DNA of 64,000 bases from Clostridia bacterium (lineage in GTDB: Bacteria; Bacillota; Peptococcia; DRI-13; UBA5745). A program made the translations under genes and the position numbers. This document shows positions 50,268-58,964 of the stretch, in pieces. Where the stretch lies: positions 93,518 through 157,517 of the forward strand of contig JAHDMJ010000003.1 of the NCBI GenBank assembly GCA_018436095.1, given 5' to 3'. Every line of letters starts with the position of its first letter. Within the stretch, counting starts at the first letter, position 1. The notes beneath the pieces are model-generated. The model did no database searches. It saw nothing but the letters and a program-made list of their open reading frames with translations, and was not told the DNA's origin.

Positions 50268-51254
50268 CTAGTGCAAAAAGTACTCCAGATCTTCAGTTGC
50301 CAGGCCGGGGTGGACGGCTAAGGTTATAGCTTTAGCGATAATTTGCGCCGTATGATCAACCTGCTCATCGATTTCTTTAGGGGTGACCATTAAGGAGCCG
50401 CCGAAGGGCTGCAAAATTTCATTGATCACTTCTTCCCGTTGCTTTTGGGTAATCAGCAAGGGCATGGAGGATTTATCGCCGGCATGTTCCAACCGGTCCG
50501 TAAGAATGGTTAAGGCCTTATTGGCAATGATGCCGGCTTGGACCACAGTTGGCACGCCGATGGCCAAAACAGGTATGCCTACCGTTTCTTTATTAATCCG
50601 TTTGCGCATATTGCCGATACCGCTGCCGGGATGAATACCCGTATCCGATAATTGTATGGTATTATGCAGGCGGGATAATTCTCCTGCGGCTAAGGCGTCG
50701 ATACAAATTAAGCAATCCGGCTGCATTTGGCTAATCAGGCCTTCCAGAATTTCAGCAGTTTCCACCCCCGTGACGCCGGTAACGCCGGGCGTAATAATTG
50801 ACACACTGCGCAAACCTTCGGTCATGGCGGGATCGTTTAATGTAAAGAGATAGCGGGTTGCCACCAGGCGGCTGGTAACCATTGGGCCTAAGGCGTCCGG
50901 CGTACTGCGGGCGTTGCCCAGGCCGGCGACTAAAATAGTATATTGCTCCTTATCGGGCAAAATTTCTTTTAAAGCTTTGACTAATGCTTCTACTACCGGC
51001 TCATGGTCGCTGCGGTCAGAGTCGAGAATGGTAGGAGCCTCAATGGTTATATAAGTTCCTATCGGCTTTCCCATAGCCTGGGCTCCCTGGTCGTCCAATA
51101 CTTTAATGGTTGAGCGGCAGCCTAAGGAAAAATTTTCCTTAACTAAAGATACGCCGGGTATCTCGCCTTCGTGTTGACCTTGAAACATTTCATGGGCTTC
51201 TATGGCCAGATCAGGCTTGATATCGGATAATGAAACAGGTGGATGAGCTTTCAT
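50268..51254 (-). CDS. gpr: spore germination endopeptidase GPR
   Basis: 328 residues on the minus strand. The ATG at 51254 follows GGAAGGAAGG; the frame extends to 51296 without a site. DLAIEAHEMFQGQHEGEIPGV, TILVAGLGNARSTPDALGPMV, IITPGVTGVTGVETAEILEGLI and CIDALAAGELSRLHNTIQLSDTGIHPGSGIGN are diagnostic of GPR, an aspartic-like protease made as a zymogen. It cleaves SASPs when spores germinate. Confidence 0.96.
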   Translation of the reverse strand: MKAHPPVSLSDIKPDLAIEAHEMFQGQHEGEIPGVSLVKENFSLGCRSTIKVLDDQGAQAMGKPIGTYITIEAPTILDSDRSDHEPVVEALVKALKEILPDKEQYTILVAGLGNARSTPDALGPMVTSRLVATRYLFTLNDPAMTEGLRSVSIITPGVTGVTGVETAEILEGLISQMQPDCLICIDALAAGELSRLHNTIQLSDTGIHPGSGIGNMRKRINKETVGIPVLAIGVPTVVQAGIIANKALTILTDRLEHAGDKSSMPLLITQKQREEVINEILQPFGGSLMVTPKEIDEQVDHTAQIIAKAITLAVHPGLATEDLEYFLH

Positions 51255-51318
51255 TTGCTTACCTTCCTTCCGTATGAGATGGCTGTAGTTTGCCACAAAG
51301 GAATAAAAACTATAACTA

Positions 51319-51348
51319 TTGACATATTGCCCCGGGTTTTGGTATAAT
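51319..51348 (+). promoter_or_regulatory. sigma-A promoter of tRNA-Val
   Basis: TTGACA (51319-51324) and TATAAT (51343-51348) are both perfect hexamers, spaced by 18 nt, ending 15 nt before the tRNA. Confidence 0.85.
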
Positions 51349-51363
51349 CAATTTCGTTGATTC

Positions 51364-51437
51364 GGGCGGTTAGCTCAGCTGGTTAGAGTACTACGTTGAC
51401 ATCGTAGGGGTCGATGGTTCGATTCCATTACCGCCCA
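51364..51437 (+). tRNA. tRNA-Val(GAC)
   Basis: 74 nt. Acceptor GGGCGGT pairs with ACCGCCC plus A. The D-arm is GCTCAGCTGGTTAGAGT, anticodon stem CTACG/CGTAG with loop TTGACAT (anticodon GAC), T-arm GATGGTTCGATTCCATT. CCA is not encoded. Confidence 0.95.
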
Positions 51438-51445
51438 TATCGCAT

Positions 51446-51474
51446 AAACCCACCTTTGCAGGTGGGTTTTTTAC
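51446..51474 (+). terminator. terminator after tRNA-Val
   Basis: AAACCCACC and GGTGGGTTT arms with loop TTTGCA, followed by TTTTAC. Confidence 0.85.
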
Positions 51475-51493
51475 TGTTTCTTTATACAGCTTA

Positions 51494-51531
51494 TGTGTAT
51501 TTTTTCACATTTAGATTGTGTATTTTTTCAC
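51494..51531. repeat. direct repeat TGTGTATTTTTTCAC, two copies 23 bp apart
   Basis: Exact 15-nt copies at 51494-51508 and 51517-51531, in an AT-rich stretch upstream of the phosphoesterase gene. The spacing of about two helical turns and the inner TGTG...CAC half symmetry suggest a tandem regulator-binding site. 51475-51663 holds nothing else recognisable. Confidence 0.5.
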
Positions 51532-51663
51532 GAAATTGCATAATTTTTTTTACCATCCCAATAAAATACCTATTTCTTTTCTGAAAATATGAGTTATAAT
51601 AATAAATGGTCTGTGGTTTTTTTAACTTAAGCTAATAAAAGAATTATGCATGAAAGGTGATGA

Positions 51664-52134
51664 ATGAGCGAACATTCAGAAGTTACTATCGGTGTAATTT
51701 CCGATACCCATGGGCTTTTGCGGCAATCGGCGGTTGACCGTTTGCAAGGTGTGGACTTGATCCTTCATGCAGGAGATATTTGTTCCCAGAGGATTCCTGA
51801 TCAACTGTCGCAAATTGCACCATTTTATGCAGTGCGGGGCAATAATGACCCCAGGGACTGCGGCTGGCCTTTAAGGCAGCTTGTGACGGCGGCGGGAGAT
51901 CATATATATATGGTGCATAAAATAAGCGACTTGGATATTGTGCCTGCCTCCTGCGATGTCAAGATAGTGGTTAGCGGCCATACCCATCAGTGGTCCTGCC
52001 GGGAAAAAGACGGCGTATTATATGTAGATCCCGGCAGCATAGGCCCCAGGCGCTTTCACTATCCCATTACCTTTGGTTTTTTAAAAAGAAAAGAGGGAAA
52101 ATGGTTGTTTGAGGTGGTTTATTTAGAATCTTAA
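51664..52134 (+). CDS. YfcE/MJ0936-type metallophosphoesterase
   Basis: 156 residues. IGVISDTHGLLRQSAVDRL (DxH), ILHAGDICSQ (GDxx), VRGNNDPRDC (GNND) and VVSGHTHQWSCREKDGVLYVDPGSIGPRR (GHTH, NPGS-like) are the five metallophosphoesterase motifs with two metal sites. The family cleaves phosphodiesters in vitro; its cellular substrate is not known. ATG after GAAAGGTGATGA. Upstream of the rnf operon by about 35 nt and possibly co-transcribed. Confidence 0.92.
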   Translation: MSEHSEVTIGVISDTHGLLRQSAVDRLQGVDLILHAGDICSQRIPDQLSQIAPFYAVRGNNDPRDCGWPLRQLVTAAGDHIYMVHKISDLDIVPASCDVKIVVSGHTHQWSCREKDGVLYVDPGSIGPRRFHYPITFGFLKRKEGKWLFEVVYLES

Positions 52135-52168
52135 GCTTTTTATATCTTAGCCAGCAAGGAGGATGTTT

Positions 52169-53533
52169 GTGAAGTACGAGAGAAAGACTTTCCCCGGCGG
52201 TACCCATATCATTGATTATAAGGGATTTACCAACAGCCTGGAAACGGTAGCGGCTGAAGCTCCGGTCCGGGCTTATATCCCTATGTCCATGCATATAGGA
52301 GCTCCCTCCCGCCCTTTGGTGGAAATAGGGGAAGAAGTAAAGATGGGGCAGAAGGTAGCTGAGTCCCAGGGTTTCGTCAGCGTACCGGCCCACGCCAGCG
52401 TCAGCGGCAAGGTAGTGGCTATTCACCGGATGCCTATTCCTAATGGACGCATGGTAGACACCATAGTGATTGAAAACGATTTTCGGGATGAGTGGCTGAC
52501 GCCGCTGCGCCAATTACCCCGGGACACAGTGAATGCCATGGACAAGGCCGCCTTACAGGCAAAAGTTTTGGAGGCGGGAGTCGTGGGCATGGGGGGCGCC
52601 ACCTTTCCTTCCCATGTAAAGTATGTTGTTCCCCAGGACGGCAAAAAGGTAGAGGTCATTATTTTAAATGGTATTGAGTGTGAGCCTTTTTTGACGGCGG
52701 ATCACCGTTTAATGCTGGAGCAGCCGGAGAAAATCATTTCCGGATTAAAGTACTTGCTGCGGATGACCGATTGCCAGCGGGGCGTTATTGCCATTGAGGA
52801 AAATAAGATGGACGCCTTTGAGCTGATGATTAAGCTGACGGAAAACGAGCCCCAGATTGAAACCGTGGTTTGCATGGAAAAATACCCCCAAGGTTCGGAG
52901 AAGCAATTAATTAATGCCATTACCGGCAAGGAAGTGCCTCCCGGAGGACTGCCTATTGATGTGGGGGTTTTGGTAAACAACGTGGCTACAGCGGCGGCCA
53001 TCGCCGACGCTGTGGAATGGGAGAAGCCTCTTATTGACCGTATCGTTACCTTAAACGGCAACGCCATAAAGAAGCCCATGAATTATAGGGTCAGGATCGG
53101 TACTTTATACGAGGATCTTATTGCTCAAAGCGGCGGCGTGATTGGTGAGACCGTAAAAATTATTTCCGGTGGTCCCATGATGGGTTTTGCCGTATATTCC
53201 ACGGCCATCCCGGTGATGAAGGGTACCTCGGGTATTTTGGTGTTTAATGAAGAATCCCACGTCCTCAAGCGGGAGACGGAAGGGCCCTGCGTCCGCTGTG
53301 CCCGCTGTGTTGACGCCTGCCCTATGCGCTTAGAGCCTACTACCTTGATGAAAGCGGCCAAAAAAAGCGATTGGAACAGGGCCAAGGAATACGATATCAC
53401 CAGCTGTATGGAATGCGGCTGCTGCAGCTACGTCTGCCCCAGCATGATTCCGCTGGTGCAATATATCCGTCTGGCTAAGCAGTATGTCATGAGCAAAGAC
53501 GGCAATGGTGCGGTCAATCCCTTCCTGGTATAG
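52169..53533 (+). CDS. rnfC: Rnf complex subunit RnfC
   Basis: 454 residues. The GTG at 52169 is 7 nt after AAGGAGG; the ATG at 52163 abuts that site. The N-terminal biotinyl-like barrel (FPGGTHIIDYKGFTNS, GFVSVPAHASVSGKVVAI) leads to the NADH/FMN-binding SLBB-containing core (GVVGMGGATFPSHVKY, LNGIECEPFLTADHRLMLE). Two 4Fe-4S motifs follow, CVRCARCVDACP and CMECGCCSYVCP. RnfC is the peripheral subunit exchanging electrons with NAD in the Na+/H+-pumping ferredoxin:NAD oxidoreductase. Confidence 0.96.
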   Translation: MKYERKTFPGGTHIIDYKGFTNSLETVAAEAPVRAYIPMSMHIGAPSRPLVEIGEEVKMGQKVAESQGFVSVPAHASVSGKVVAIHRMPIPNGRMVDTIVIENDFRDEWLTPLRQLPRDTVNAMDKAALQAKVLEAGVVGMGGATFPSHVKYVVPQDGKKVEVIILNGIECEPFLTADHRLMLEQPEKIISGLKYLLRMTDCQRGVIAIEENKMDAFELMIKLTENEPQIETVVCMEKYPQGSEKQLINAITGKEVPPGGLPIDVGVLVNNVATAAAIADAVEWEKPLIDRIVTLNGNAIKKPMNYRVRIGTLYEDLIAQSGGVIGETVKIISGGPMMGFAVYSTAIPVMKGTSGILVFNEESHVLKRETEGPCVRCARCVDACPMRLEPTTLMKAAKKSDWNRAKEYDITSCMECGCCSYVCPSMIPLVQYIRLAKQYVMSKDGNGAVNPFLV

Positions 53534-53616
53534 CCCGGGAAAGTTCTTCGGGCGATAACCCGGGCATTATGAATACCTTTTAATACCTTTGCTGTAGAAA
53601 GGAATGGTCAACAGAA

Positions 53617-54630
53617 ATGGAGAATATCACTAAACCACTTATTTTATCTTCGTCCCCCCATTTTCATAGCCGCTATACCACGGAGCAGGCCATGAAGGAA
53701 GTGGCCCTGGCTTGTTTGCCGGCGGCTGCGGCGGGTATCTGGTTTTTTGGCCTGCAGGCTCTTCTTGTCATGATTTTATGTATAGCAGGCGCTTTGGCTT
53801 CCGAGTATCTCTGCCGCCGCATGATGTCCAAACCTGTCACCTTGAAAGACGGCAGCGCCGTGATTACCGGCTTATTGCTGGCCTTGTGCCTGCCGCCGGC
53901 CTTGCCTTTATGGATTGCTTTTTTAGGCGGCGCCTTTGCTATCGTTATCGGCAAACAGGTTTTTGGCGGCTTGGGACAGAATATTTTTAATCCTGCCCAC
54001 ATTGGCCGGGCTATCCTGGTAGCGTCCTTCCCGGTTCAGATGACCACCTGGTCTCCGGCCAGAGGCATGCTGGCCAATGCCTCCACCATGGCCACTCCTG
54101 CATTGGTGGATGCTACCACCTCGGCTACCCCTATGGCTTTAATGAAAACCGGCGCCATGGATCAACTGCCCGCCTTAGGCCAGGTTATTATCGGCCAGGT
54201 GGGAGGCTGTATCGGCGAGACCAGCGTTATCGCTATTTTGCTGGGAGGACTCTTCCTGATTTTCCGCAAGCATGTAGACTGGCGGATTCCTACGGCCTAT
54301 CTGGGCACGGTTTTAGTGCTGACTACCGTATTTGGTACAGTTAAAGGCTACGGCATGATGTATCCTATCTATCAGCTATCTTCCGGCGGTTTGATGCTGG
54401 GCGCTTTCTTTATGGCTACCGACTGGGTTACCAGCCCGGTCACCAAAAAAGGCCGTCTGGTTTTTGGTTTAGGTCTGGGTATTTTGACCTGTTTGATTCG
54501 CTTCTTTGGCGGTTTAGCCGAAGGCGTTTGCTATTCCATCCTGCTGATGAATATCCTGACGCCCATGATCGACCGTTACACCAAGGGCAGAATCTACGGC
54601 GGCAGCGGAAAGGAAGGTAAACCCGCATGA
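53617..54630 (+). CDS. rnfD: Rnf complex subunit RnfD
   Basis: 337 residues, about nine to ten membrane segments. PHFHSRYTTEQAMKEVALACLPAA is the N-terminus of RnfD/NqrB. GGLGQNIFNPAHIGRAILVASFPVQMT and ATTSATPMALMK contain the covalent FMN attachment Thr (S-A-T type). MLGAFFMATDWVTSPVTKKGRL is also typical. It carries electrons and ions across the membrane. A small hairpin (53533-53565) separates it from rnfC. ATG after AAGGAA. Confidence 0.95.
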   Translation: MENITKPLILSSSPHFHSRYTTEQAMKEVALACLPAAAAGIWFFGLQALLVMILCIAGALASEYLCRRMMSKPVTLKDGSAVITGLLLALCLPPALPLWIAFLGGAFAIVIGKQVFGGLGQNIFNPAHIGRAILVASFPVQMTTWSPARGMLANASTMATPALVDATTSATPMALMKTGAMDQLPALGQVIIGQVGGCIGETSVIAILLGGLFLIFRKHVDWRIPTAYLGTVLVLTTVFGTVKGYGMMYPIYQLSSGGLMLGAFFMATDWVTSPVTKKGRLVFGLGLGILTCLIRFFGGLAEGVCYSILLMNILTPMIDRYTKGRIYGGSGKEGKPA

Positions 54631-55193
54631 ATAAGATTATTAAGCTGACAGTGTTTTTGCTTGTGGTTACCGGTGTTGCAGGCCTGGCCATCGGTTACGT
54701 CAACGGCATCACCGCTCCCGTCATTGCCATACAAGAGGAAGAGAGACTTCAGCAGGGCTATGGCGAAATCTATCCCGGCGCCGATGAATATGAAGCTTTG
54801 TCAGACCAAAGCGACAGTGAAACCATCGAAAGCGTAATCCTTGCCAAAAAAGGCCAGGATACGGCAGGGGTTCTGTATATTGTTACACCTAAAGGCTACG
54901 GCGGTGCAATGAAAATTCTAGTAGGCTTTGATATTGCCGGCCAAAAGATTACGGGCATCAAAATTTTGAATCAGGCGGAAACTCCCGGCTTAGGCGCTAA
55001 TTGCGTGCAGTCCTGGTTTACAGAACGCTTCCAGGATAAAACCGCGGCCAGCGATCTGAAAGTCGTGAAAGTGGAGACTGAAGCAGCCGATGAAATTCAA
55101 GCCATAACGGCAGCCACTATTACCACGAAGGCCGTTGCCGACGGCGTAAATGCAGCCAGAGCAGATTTTACCGCCATTTACGGCAGCAACTAG
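54627..55193 (+). CDS. rnfG: Rnf complex subunit RnfG (flavin-bearing)
   Basis: 188 residues; one N-terminal membrane helix (IIKLTVFLLVVTGVAGLAIGYV) and an extracytoplasmic FMN-binding domain (GGAMKILVGFDIAGQKITGIKIL, NQAETPGLGANC). The flavinylation site reads ITAATITT where the usual motif is SGATIT, so Gly is Ala but the acceptor Thr is kept. An ApbE flavin transferase is encoded at the end of the cluster. Overlaps rnfD by 4 nt. Confidence 0.94.
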   Translation: MNKIIKLTVFLLVVTGVAGLAIGYVNGITAPVIAIQEEERLQQGYGEIYPGADEYEALSDQSDSETIESVILAKKGQDTAGVLYIVTPKGYGGAMKILVGFDIAGQKITGIKILNQAETPGLGANCVQSWFTERFQDKTAASDLKVVKVETEAADEIQAITAATITTKAVADGVNAARADFTAIYGSN

Positions 55194-55208
55194 AGAGGAG
55201 GAATTTCC

Positions 55209-55826
55209 GTGAGTTTATTTGGTGAATTACGAAAGGGTATCATTGCAGAAAACCCTTTATTTGTACAAGTATTAGGCACTTGTCCCTCCCTGGCGGTAAC
55301 TACCTCGGTAGATAATGCCCTGGGCATGGGTGTGGCTTTTTCTGCCGTACTGATTTGCTCCAACTTGTGTATTTCCCTTTTGCGCAAATACGTACCTGCC
55401 GATATCCGAATTCCTGTATATATTGTAGTTATTGCTTCTTTTGTAACCTTGGTGGAAATGATCATGAACGCCTTTTCGCCGGCTCTTTATTCGGCTCTGG
55501 GCATTTTTATTCCTCTGATTGTGGTCAATTGCATTATCCTGGGCCGGGCGGAAGCCTTCGCCGGCAAAAACAAGCCACTGCCTTCCATTATGGACGGCCT
55601 TGGCATGGGCATCGGCTATTCCATTGCTATCCTGCTGATTTCTACGATCAGAGAGATTCTGGGTTCCGGTTCCTTTATGGGCGTAGAGCTTTTTGGCAGC
55701 AATTTTCAGCCTGTGCTGGTGATGATTCTGCCGGCCGGCGCTTTTATTACCATGGGCTTTCTCTTTGCCGCCTTTGCCTTCCTGAAAAACAGAAAAGCCA
55801 AGGTTAAGAAAGGTGAGGTGATCTAA
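55209..55826 (+). CDS. rnfE: Rnf complex subunit RnfE
   Basis: 205 residues, six membrane segments. LRKGIIAENPLFVQVLGTCPSLAVT and NCIILGRAEAFAGKNKPLPSIMDGLGMGIGY are signatures of RnfE/NqrD. RnfA and RnfE form the paired, inversely oriented membrane core that binds a 2Fe-2S cluster. GTG start after GAGGAGG. Two nt before rnfA. Confidence 0.95.
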   Translation: MSLFGELRKGIIAENPLFVQVLGTCPSLAVTTSVDNALGMGVAFSAVLICSNLCISLLRKYVPADIRIPVYIVVIASFVTLVEMIMNAFSPALYSALGIFIPLIVVNCIILGRAEAFAGKNKPLPSIMDGLGMGIGYSIAILLISTIREILGSGSFMGVELFGSNFQPVLVMILPAGAFITMGFLFAAFAFLKNRKAKVKKGEVI

Positions 55827-55827
55827 T

Positions 55828-56403
55828 ATGGGACAGACCTTTGCCATAATTTTTGGCTCCATCTTTATTTCCAATATCGTATTAGCTCAGTTTTTAGGCA
55901 TTTGCCCTTTCCTGGGCGTGTCAAAAGACATTAAAAGCGCGGTGGGTATGGGCTTTTCCGTCATGTTCGTCATGATCCTGTCCTCCTCCATTACCTGGCT
56001 GGTTAATGAGTTTTTACTGGTGCGTTTTGACCTGGAATATTTAAGGACCATTGCTTTTATTTTGACTATTGCCGCATTAGTACAGCTTTTGGAGATGTTT
56101 CTCAAAAAGAATATCCCCAGCTTATATAAGTCCATGGGCGTCTATTTACCCTTGATTACTACAAACTGTGCCATCCTGGGTATAGCCTTGGTTAATATTC
56201 AAGACGGTTACGGGCTTTTCCATACAATCGTCAATGCCTTTGCCAATTCCGCCGGTTTCTTGCTGGCCATGGTGCTGATGGCGGGAATCCGGGTACGGCT
56301 GGAAGAGGCGGAGCTGCCGGAGTCCATGAAGGGCTTGCCCATCGTATTTTTTGTGGCCAGCTCCATGGCCCTGGCTTTTGTGGGCTTTACCGGCATGATT
56401 TAA
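55828..56403 (+). CDS. rnfA: Rnf complex subunit RnfA
   Basis: 191 residues, six membrane segments. IFISNIVLAQFLGICPFLGVSKDIKSAVGM and YLPLITTNCAILGIALVN are the conserved RnfA/NqrE halves with the Cys residues (GIC, TNC) that hold the intramembrane cluster. Paralogous to RnfE next door. Confidence 0.96.
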   Translation: MGQTFAIIFGSIFISNIVLAQFLGICPFLGVSKDIKSAVGMGFSVMFVMILSSSITWLVNEFLLVRFDLEYLRTIAFILTIAALVQLLEMFLKKNIPSLYKSMGVYLPLITTNCAILGIALVNIQDGYGLFHTIVNAFANSAGFLLAMVLMAGIRVRLEEAELPESMKGLPIVFFVASSMALAFVGFTGMI

Positions 56404-56449
56404 TGGGTGATGTGCAAGCGTTAGTTCCCAGAAAGGAAGGAACCTATTC

Positions 56450-57352
56450 ATGATAGTAAATGCAGTTGTCATTTTAGCCGTTTTGGGAGGGGCTTTCGGT
56501 GCTGTACTGGCCTTTGCCTCCAAAAAACTGGCGGTAGAGACAGACTCCAGAGTTGAGGCCATCATTGAGGTGCTGCCGGGGGCCAACTGCGGCGCCTGCG
56601 GCTTTCCCGGCTGTGCCGGTTTAGCCGACGCCATCGTCAATGCCGGGGCTCCTCTTAATGCCTGTATTCCCGGCAAAGACAAGGTAGCGGCGGAAATTGC
56701 CAAGATCATGGGCCAGGAGCCGGTGGCAGGGAAGATCCGGGAGGTGGCCCAGCTCCATTGCAACGGCACCTTTGATAACGCCAAAGCAAAGTACGAATAC
56801 AAGGGCGTTATTGACTGCCATTTGGCGGTGACCCAATTTGGCGGTCCCAGCTATTGCTATTACGGCTGTATCGGCCTGGGCTCTTGTGTGAGGGTCTGTC
56901 CCTTTGGGGCCATGACCATCGGCGAAAACCGTTTGCCTGTGGTAGATACTTCTCTCTGTACAGGCTGCGGCCTTTGCGCCAACCAATGTCCCCAGAAGGT
57001 ACTCAGTATTGTGCCTATCGATAAGCAAGTCCACGTTCGCTGCAATAACCGGGATAAAGGCAAGATTGCCCGGGAGGCCTGCAACGTTTCCTGCATCAGC
57101 TGCGGCATTTGTGTCAGATCCTGTCCGGAAGGAGCCATACAGCTCATTGACAACAAAGTCGGCAGCGTGTCCATGATCGATTACTCCAAATGTGTCAATT
57201 GCGGCATCTGTGTGGAGAAATGCCCCAGAAAGAGCATCCATCTGGATCCGCCCATCGATCCTCAATTAGTCGTCTGCGAAAAAAACCAGCCCTTGGAAGG
57301 CGGCTGCAGCAATTGCCCCCTCCAGGAAGGCTGCGGCAGCAAAGTCAGCTAA
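56450..57352 (+). CDS. rnfB: Rnf complex subunit RnfB
   Basis: 300 residues. The N-terminal membrane helix (VNAVVILAVLGGAFGAVLAFA) is followed by the Fe-S domain GANCGACGFPGCAGLADAIV. Several 4Fe-4S motifs follow (CYYGCIGLGSCVRVCPF, CTGCGLCANQCP, CISCGICVRSCP, CVNCGICVEKCP), and a Cys-rich tail GCSNCPLQEGCG. RnfB accepts electrons from reduced ferredoxin. Gene order rnfCDGEAB matches Clostridial operons. Confidence 0.96.
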   Translation: MIVNAVVILAVLGGAFGAVLAFASKKLAVETDSRVEAIIEVLPGANCGACGFPGCAGLADAIVNAGAPLNACIPGKDKVAAEIAKIMGQEPVAGKIREVAQLHCNGTFDNAKAKYEYKGVIDCHLAVTQFGGPSYCYYGCIGLGSCVRVCPFGAMTIGENRLPVVDTSLCTGCGLCANQCPQKVLSIVPIDKQVHVRCNNRDKGKIAREACNVSCISCGICVRSCPEGAIQLIDNKVGSVSMIDYSKCVNCGICVEKCPRKSIHLDPPIDPQLVVCEKNQPLEGGCSNCPLQEGCGSKVS

Positions 57353-57365
57353 GGGCGGGCTGTTC

Positions 57366-58547
57366 ATGACCGCCATTAAAGGCTTTCGCGGCGTTACAAA
57401 AACATACATGAAAAAGGCGGCCTTTGTCTTCTTATGCGTTGCACTTAGTGGGGGTCTAATCTCCTGCGGCGGCGCTGAGAGGGCGAAGGTTCCCTCTTTT
57501 AGCAGCACCCGTTTTCTTATGGATACGGTGGTTACCATACGGCTGCAGGTGATACCCGGCAACCAGGCCGGCAGGCTGGGGGCAGTGGCCGGGGGCGGAC
57601 AGCCAGCCGCAGTGCCTGCCCAAGAAGAGCTGGAACAGTTGGTTTTGGCAGCCTTCAACCGCATGGAGGAAATTGCCGCCAAAACCAACCGCCACGATCC
57701 CGGGCAAGGCTCCGATCTCCAGAGGCTGGCGGCCCAGGCCGGGGACGGCAGCTGGCTGGAAGTGAGCCGGGATACCTTGTTCATCCAGGAGGAAGTGGAG
57801 CGGCTGGAGCAAGAAGCGGCGGCAGTCCTGCCGGCAGCCGCCGGCCTGGTGGATACTTCATTGGGCAAGCTGATTGATCTTTGGATGGGGGTCAGGGAAA
57901 CAAAAGTGCTGCCCCGGCAGGAGGAGATTGAAGCAGCCTTGGCTTTAAGCGGTATGGAGTATATCGAAAGGGACTGGGCCGGGGGCAAAATGAGGCTGAC
58001 TTTAGCCGGTATGGGCCTGGATTATGGGGCTGTGGCCAAAGGCTATGCCGTAGAAGAGGCCGGCCGCATCTTAGCCCAGGCAGGGCCAGCGGTTTATGGC
58101 ATCATCGATGCCGGCGGCAATATTAAGACTATCGGCCAAAAGCCTGACGGTTCCCCTTGGCAAATCGGCCTCACCGATCCTTTGAAGACGAAGGAGCTTT
58201 TGGCCTCCATCGAACTGGCGCCGGGACAGGTGGCGGCTACCTCCGGCGACTATCAGCGTTACGAAGATATAGAGGGCCGCCGCTATCACCATATTTTATC
58301 TCCTGGGGAGGGCTGGCCTGTATGGTACAGCCATAGTGTTACCGCCATCTCCTCCGGCGGCCTTAAGGCCGACTATTATTCTACGCTGCTGTTTCTCCTG
58401 CCGGCCCAGGACGCTTTGGAGCTGGCAGAAAGCATACCTGACCTGGAGGCGATATGGGTAACCGCCTCCGGAGAACTGTTTGCCACTTCGGGGATAGAGG
58501 ACTATATCAAGTGGCAAGATAAGTCTGGCTATAAATTAAGGGATTGA
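57366..58547 (+). CDS. apbE: FAD:protein FMN transferase ApbE
   Basis: 393 residues from ATG 57366; ATG 57408 (MKKAAFVFLCVALSGGLISC) begins a canonical lipoprotein signal and may be the true start. TRFLMDTVVTIRL, FNRMEEIAAKTNRHD, LDYGAVAKGYAVEEAGRIL, AGGNIKTIGQKPDGSPWQIGLTDP and TAISSGGLKADYYSTLLFLL follow ApbE, with Mg- and FAD-binding residues. It attaches FMN to Thr in RnfG and RnfD. Position directly after rnfB supports that role. Confidence 0.95.
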   Translation: MTAIKGFRGVTKTYMKKAAFVFLCVALSGGLISCGGAERAKVPSFSSTRFLMDTVVTIRLQVIPGNQAGRLGAVAGGGQPAAVPAQEELEQLVLAAFNRMEEIAAKTNRHDPGQGSDLQRLAAQAGDGSWLEVSRDTLFIQEEVERLEQEAAAVLPAAAGLVDTSLGKLIDLWMGVRETKVLPRQEEIEAALALSGMEYIERDWAGGKMRLTLAGMGLDYGAVAKGYAVEEAGRILAQAGPAVYGIIDAGGNIKTIGQKPDGSPWQIGLTDPLKTKELLASIELAPGQVAATSGDYQRYEDIEGRRYHHILSPGEGWPVWYSHSVTAISSGGLKADYYSTLLFLLPAQDALELAESIPDLEAIWVTASGELFATSGIEDYIKWQDKSGYKLRD

Positions 58548-58553
58548 TCGGTT

Positions 58554-58964
58554 ATGGGTTTAGGAAAAACAGACAAACAGATATTGGCCGTCATATTGGC
58601 GGCGGCTCTGGCGCTGCTGGCTTTTCAATATTTCTCCGGCCACCGCTCCCAGGAGTTGGTTCTGGAGATCAGCCGGCCGGGAGCAGAGCGTCTCAGAATG
58701 CCGGTAAGCAGCCTGCCTCAAGGTGAGCAGGGCCGCTGGCATGTTGAGGGAGCCGCCGGCGGCGTCTACCTGTCCTATTGGCCTGACCAGGGCGTCCATG
58801 TGGACAGGGCAACCTGCCCCGATCAAGCCTGTGTTAAAATGGGATTTATCAATAAAGCCGGACAATCCATTGTTTGCGTGCCCAATGAAATCATTATCCG
58901 TTTAATTGCTTTAGAAGATCCGGCAGGCCAGGGCGAGGAGGAATTAGATGGCGTCCTCAAATAA
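58554..58964 (+). CDS. NusG domain II-containing protein
   Basis: 136 residues. One N-terminal membrane helix (ILAVILAAALALLAFQYF), then a small beta domain ending HVDRATCPDQACVKMGFINKAGQSIVCVPNEIIIRL, the NusG-domain-II (PF07009-like) signature with two conserved Cys. Such proteins regularly accompany apbE and Gx transporter genes in Firmicute rnf or respiratory clusters; exact role unknown. Overlaps the next gene by 17 nt. Confidence 0.88.
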   Translation: MGLGKTDKQILAVILAAALALLAFQYFSGHRSQELVLEISRPGAERLRMPVSSLPQGEQGRWHVEGAAGGVYLSYWPDQGVHVDRATCPDQACVKMGFINKAGQSIVCVPNEIIIRLIALEDPAGQGEEELDGVLK

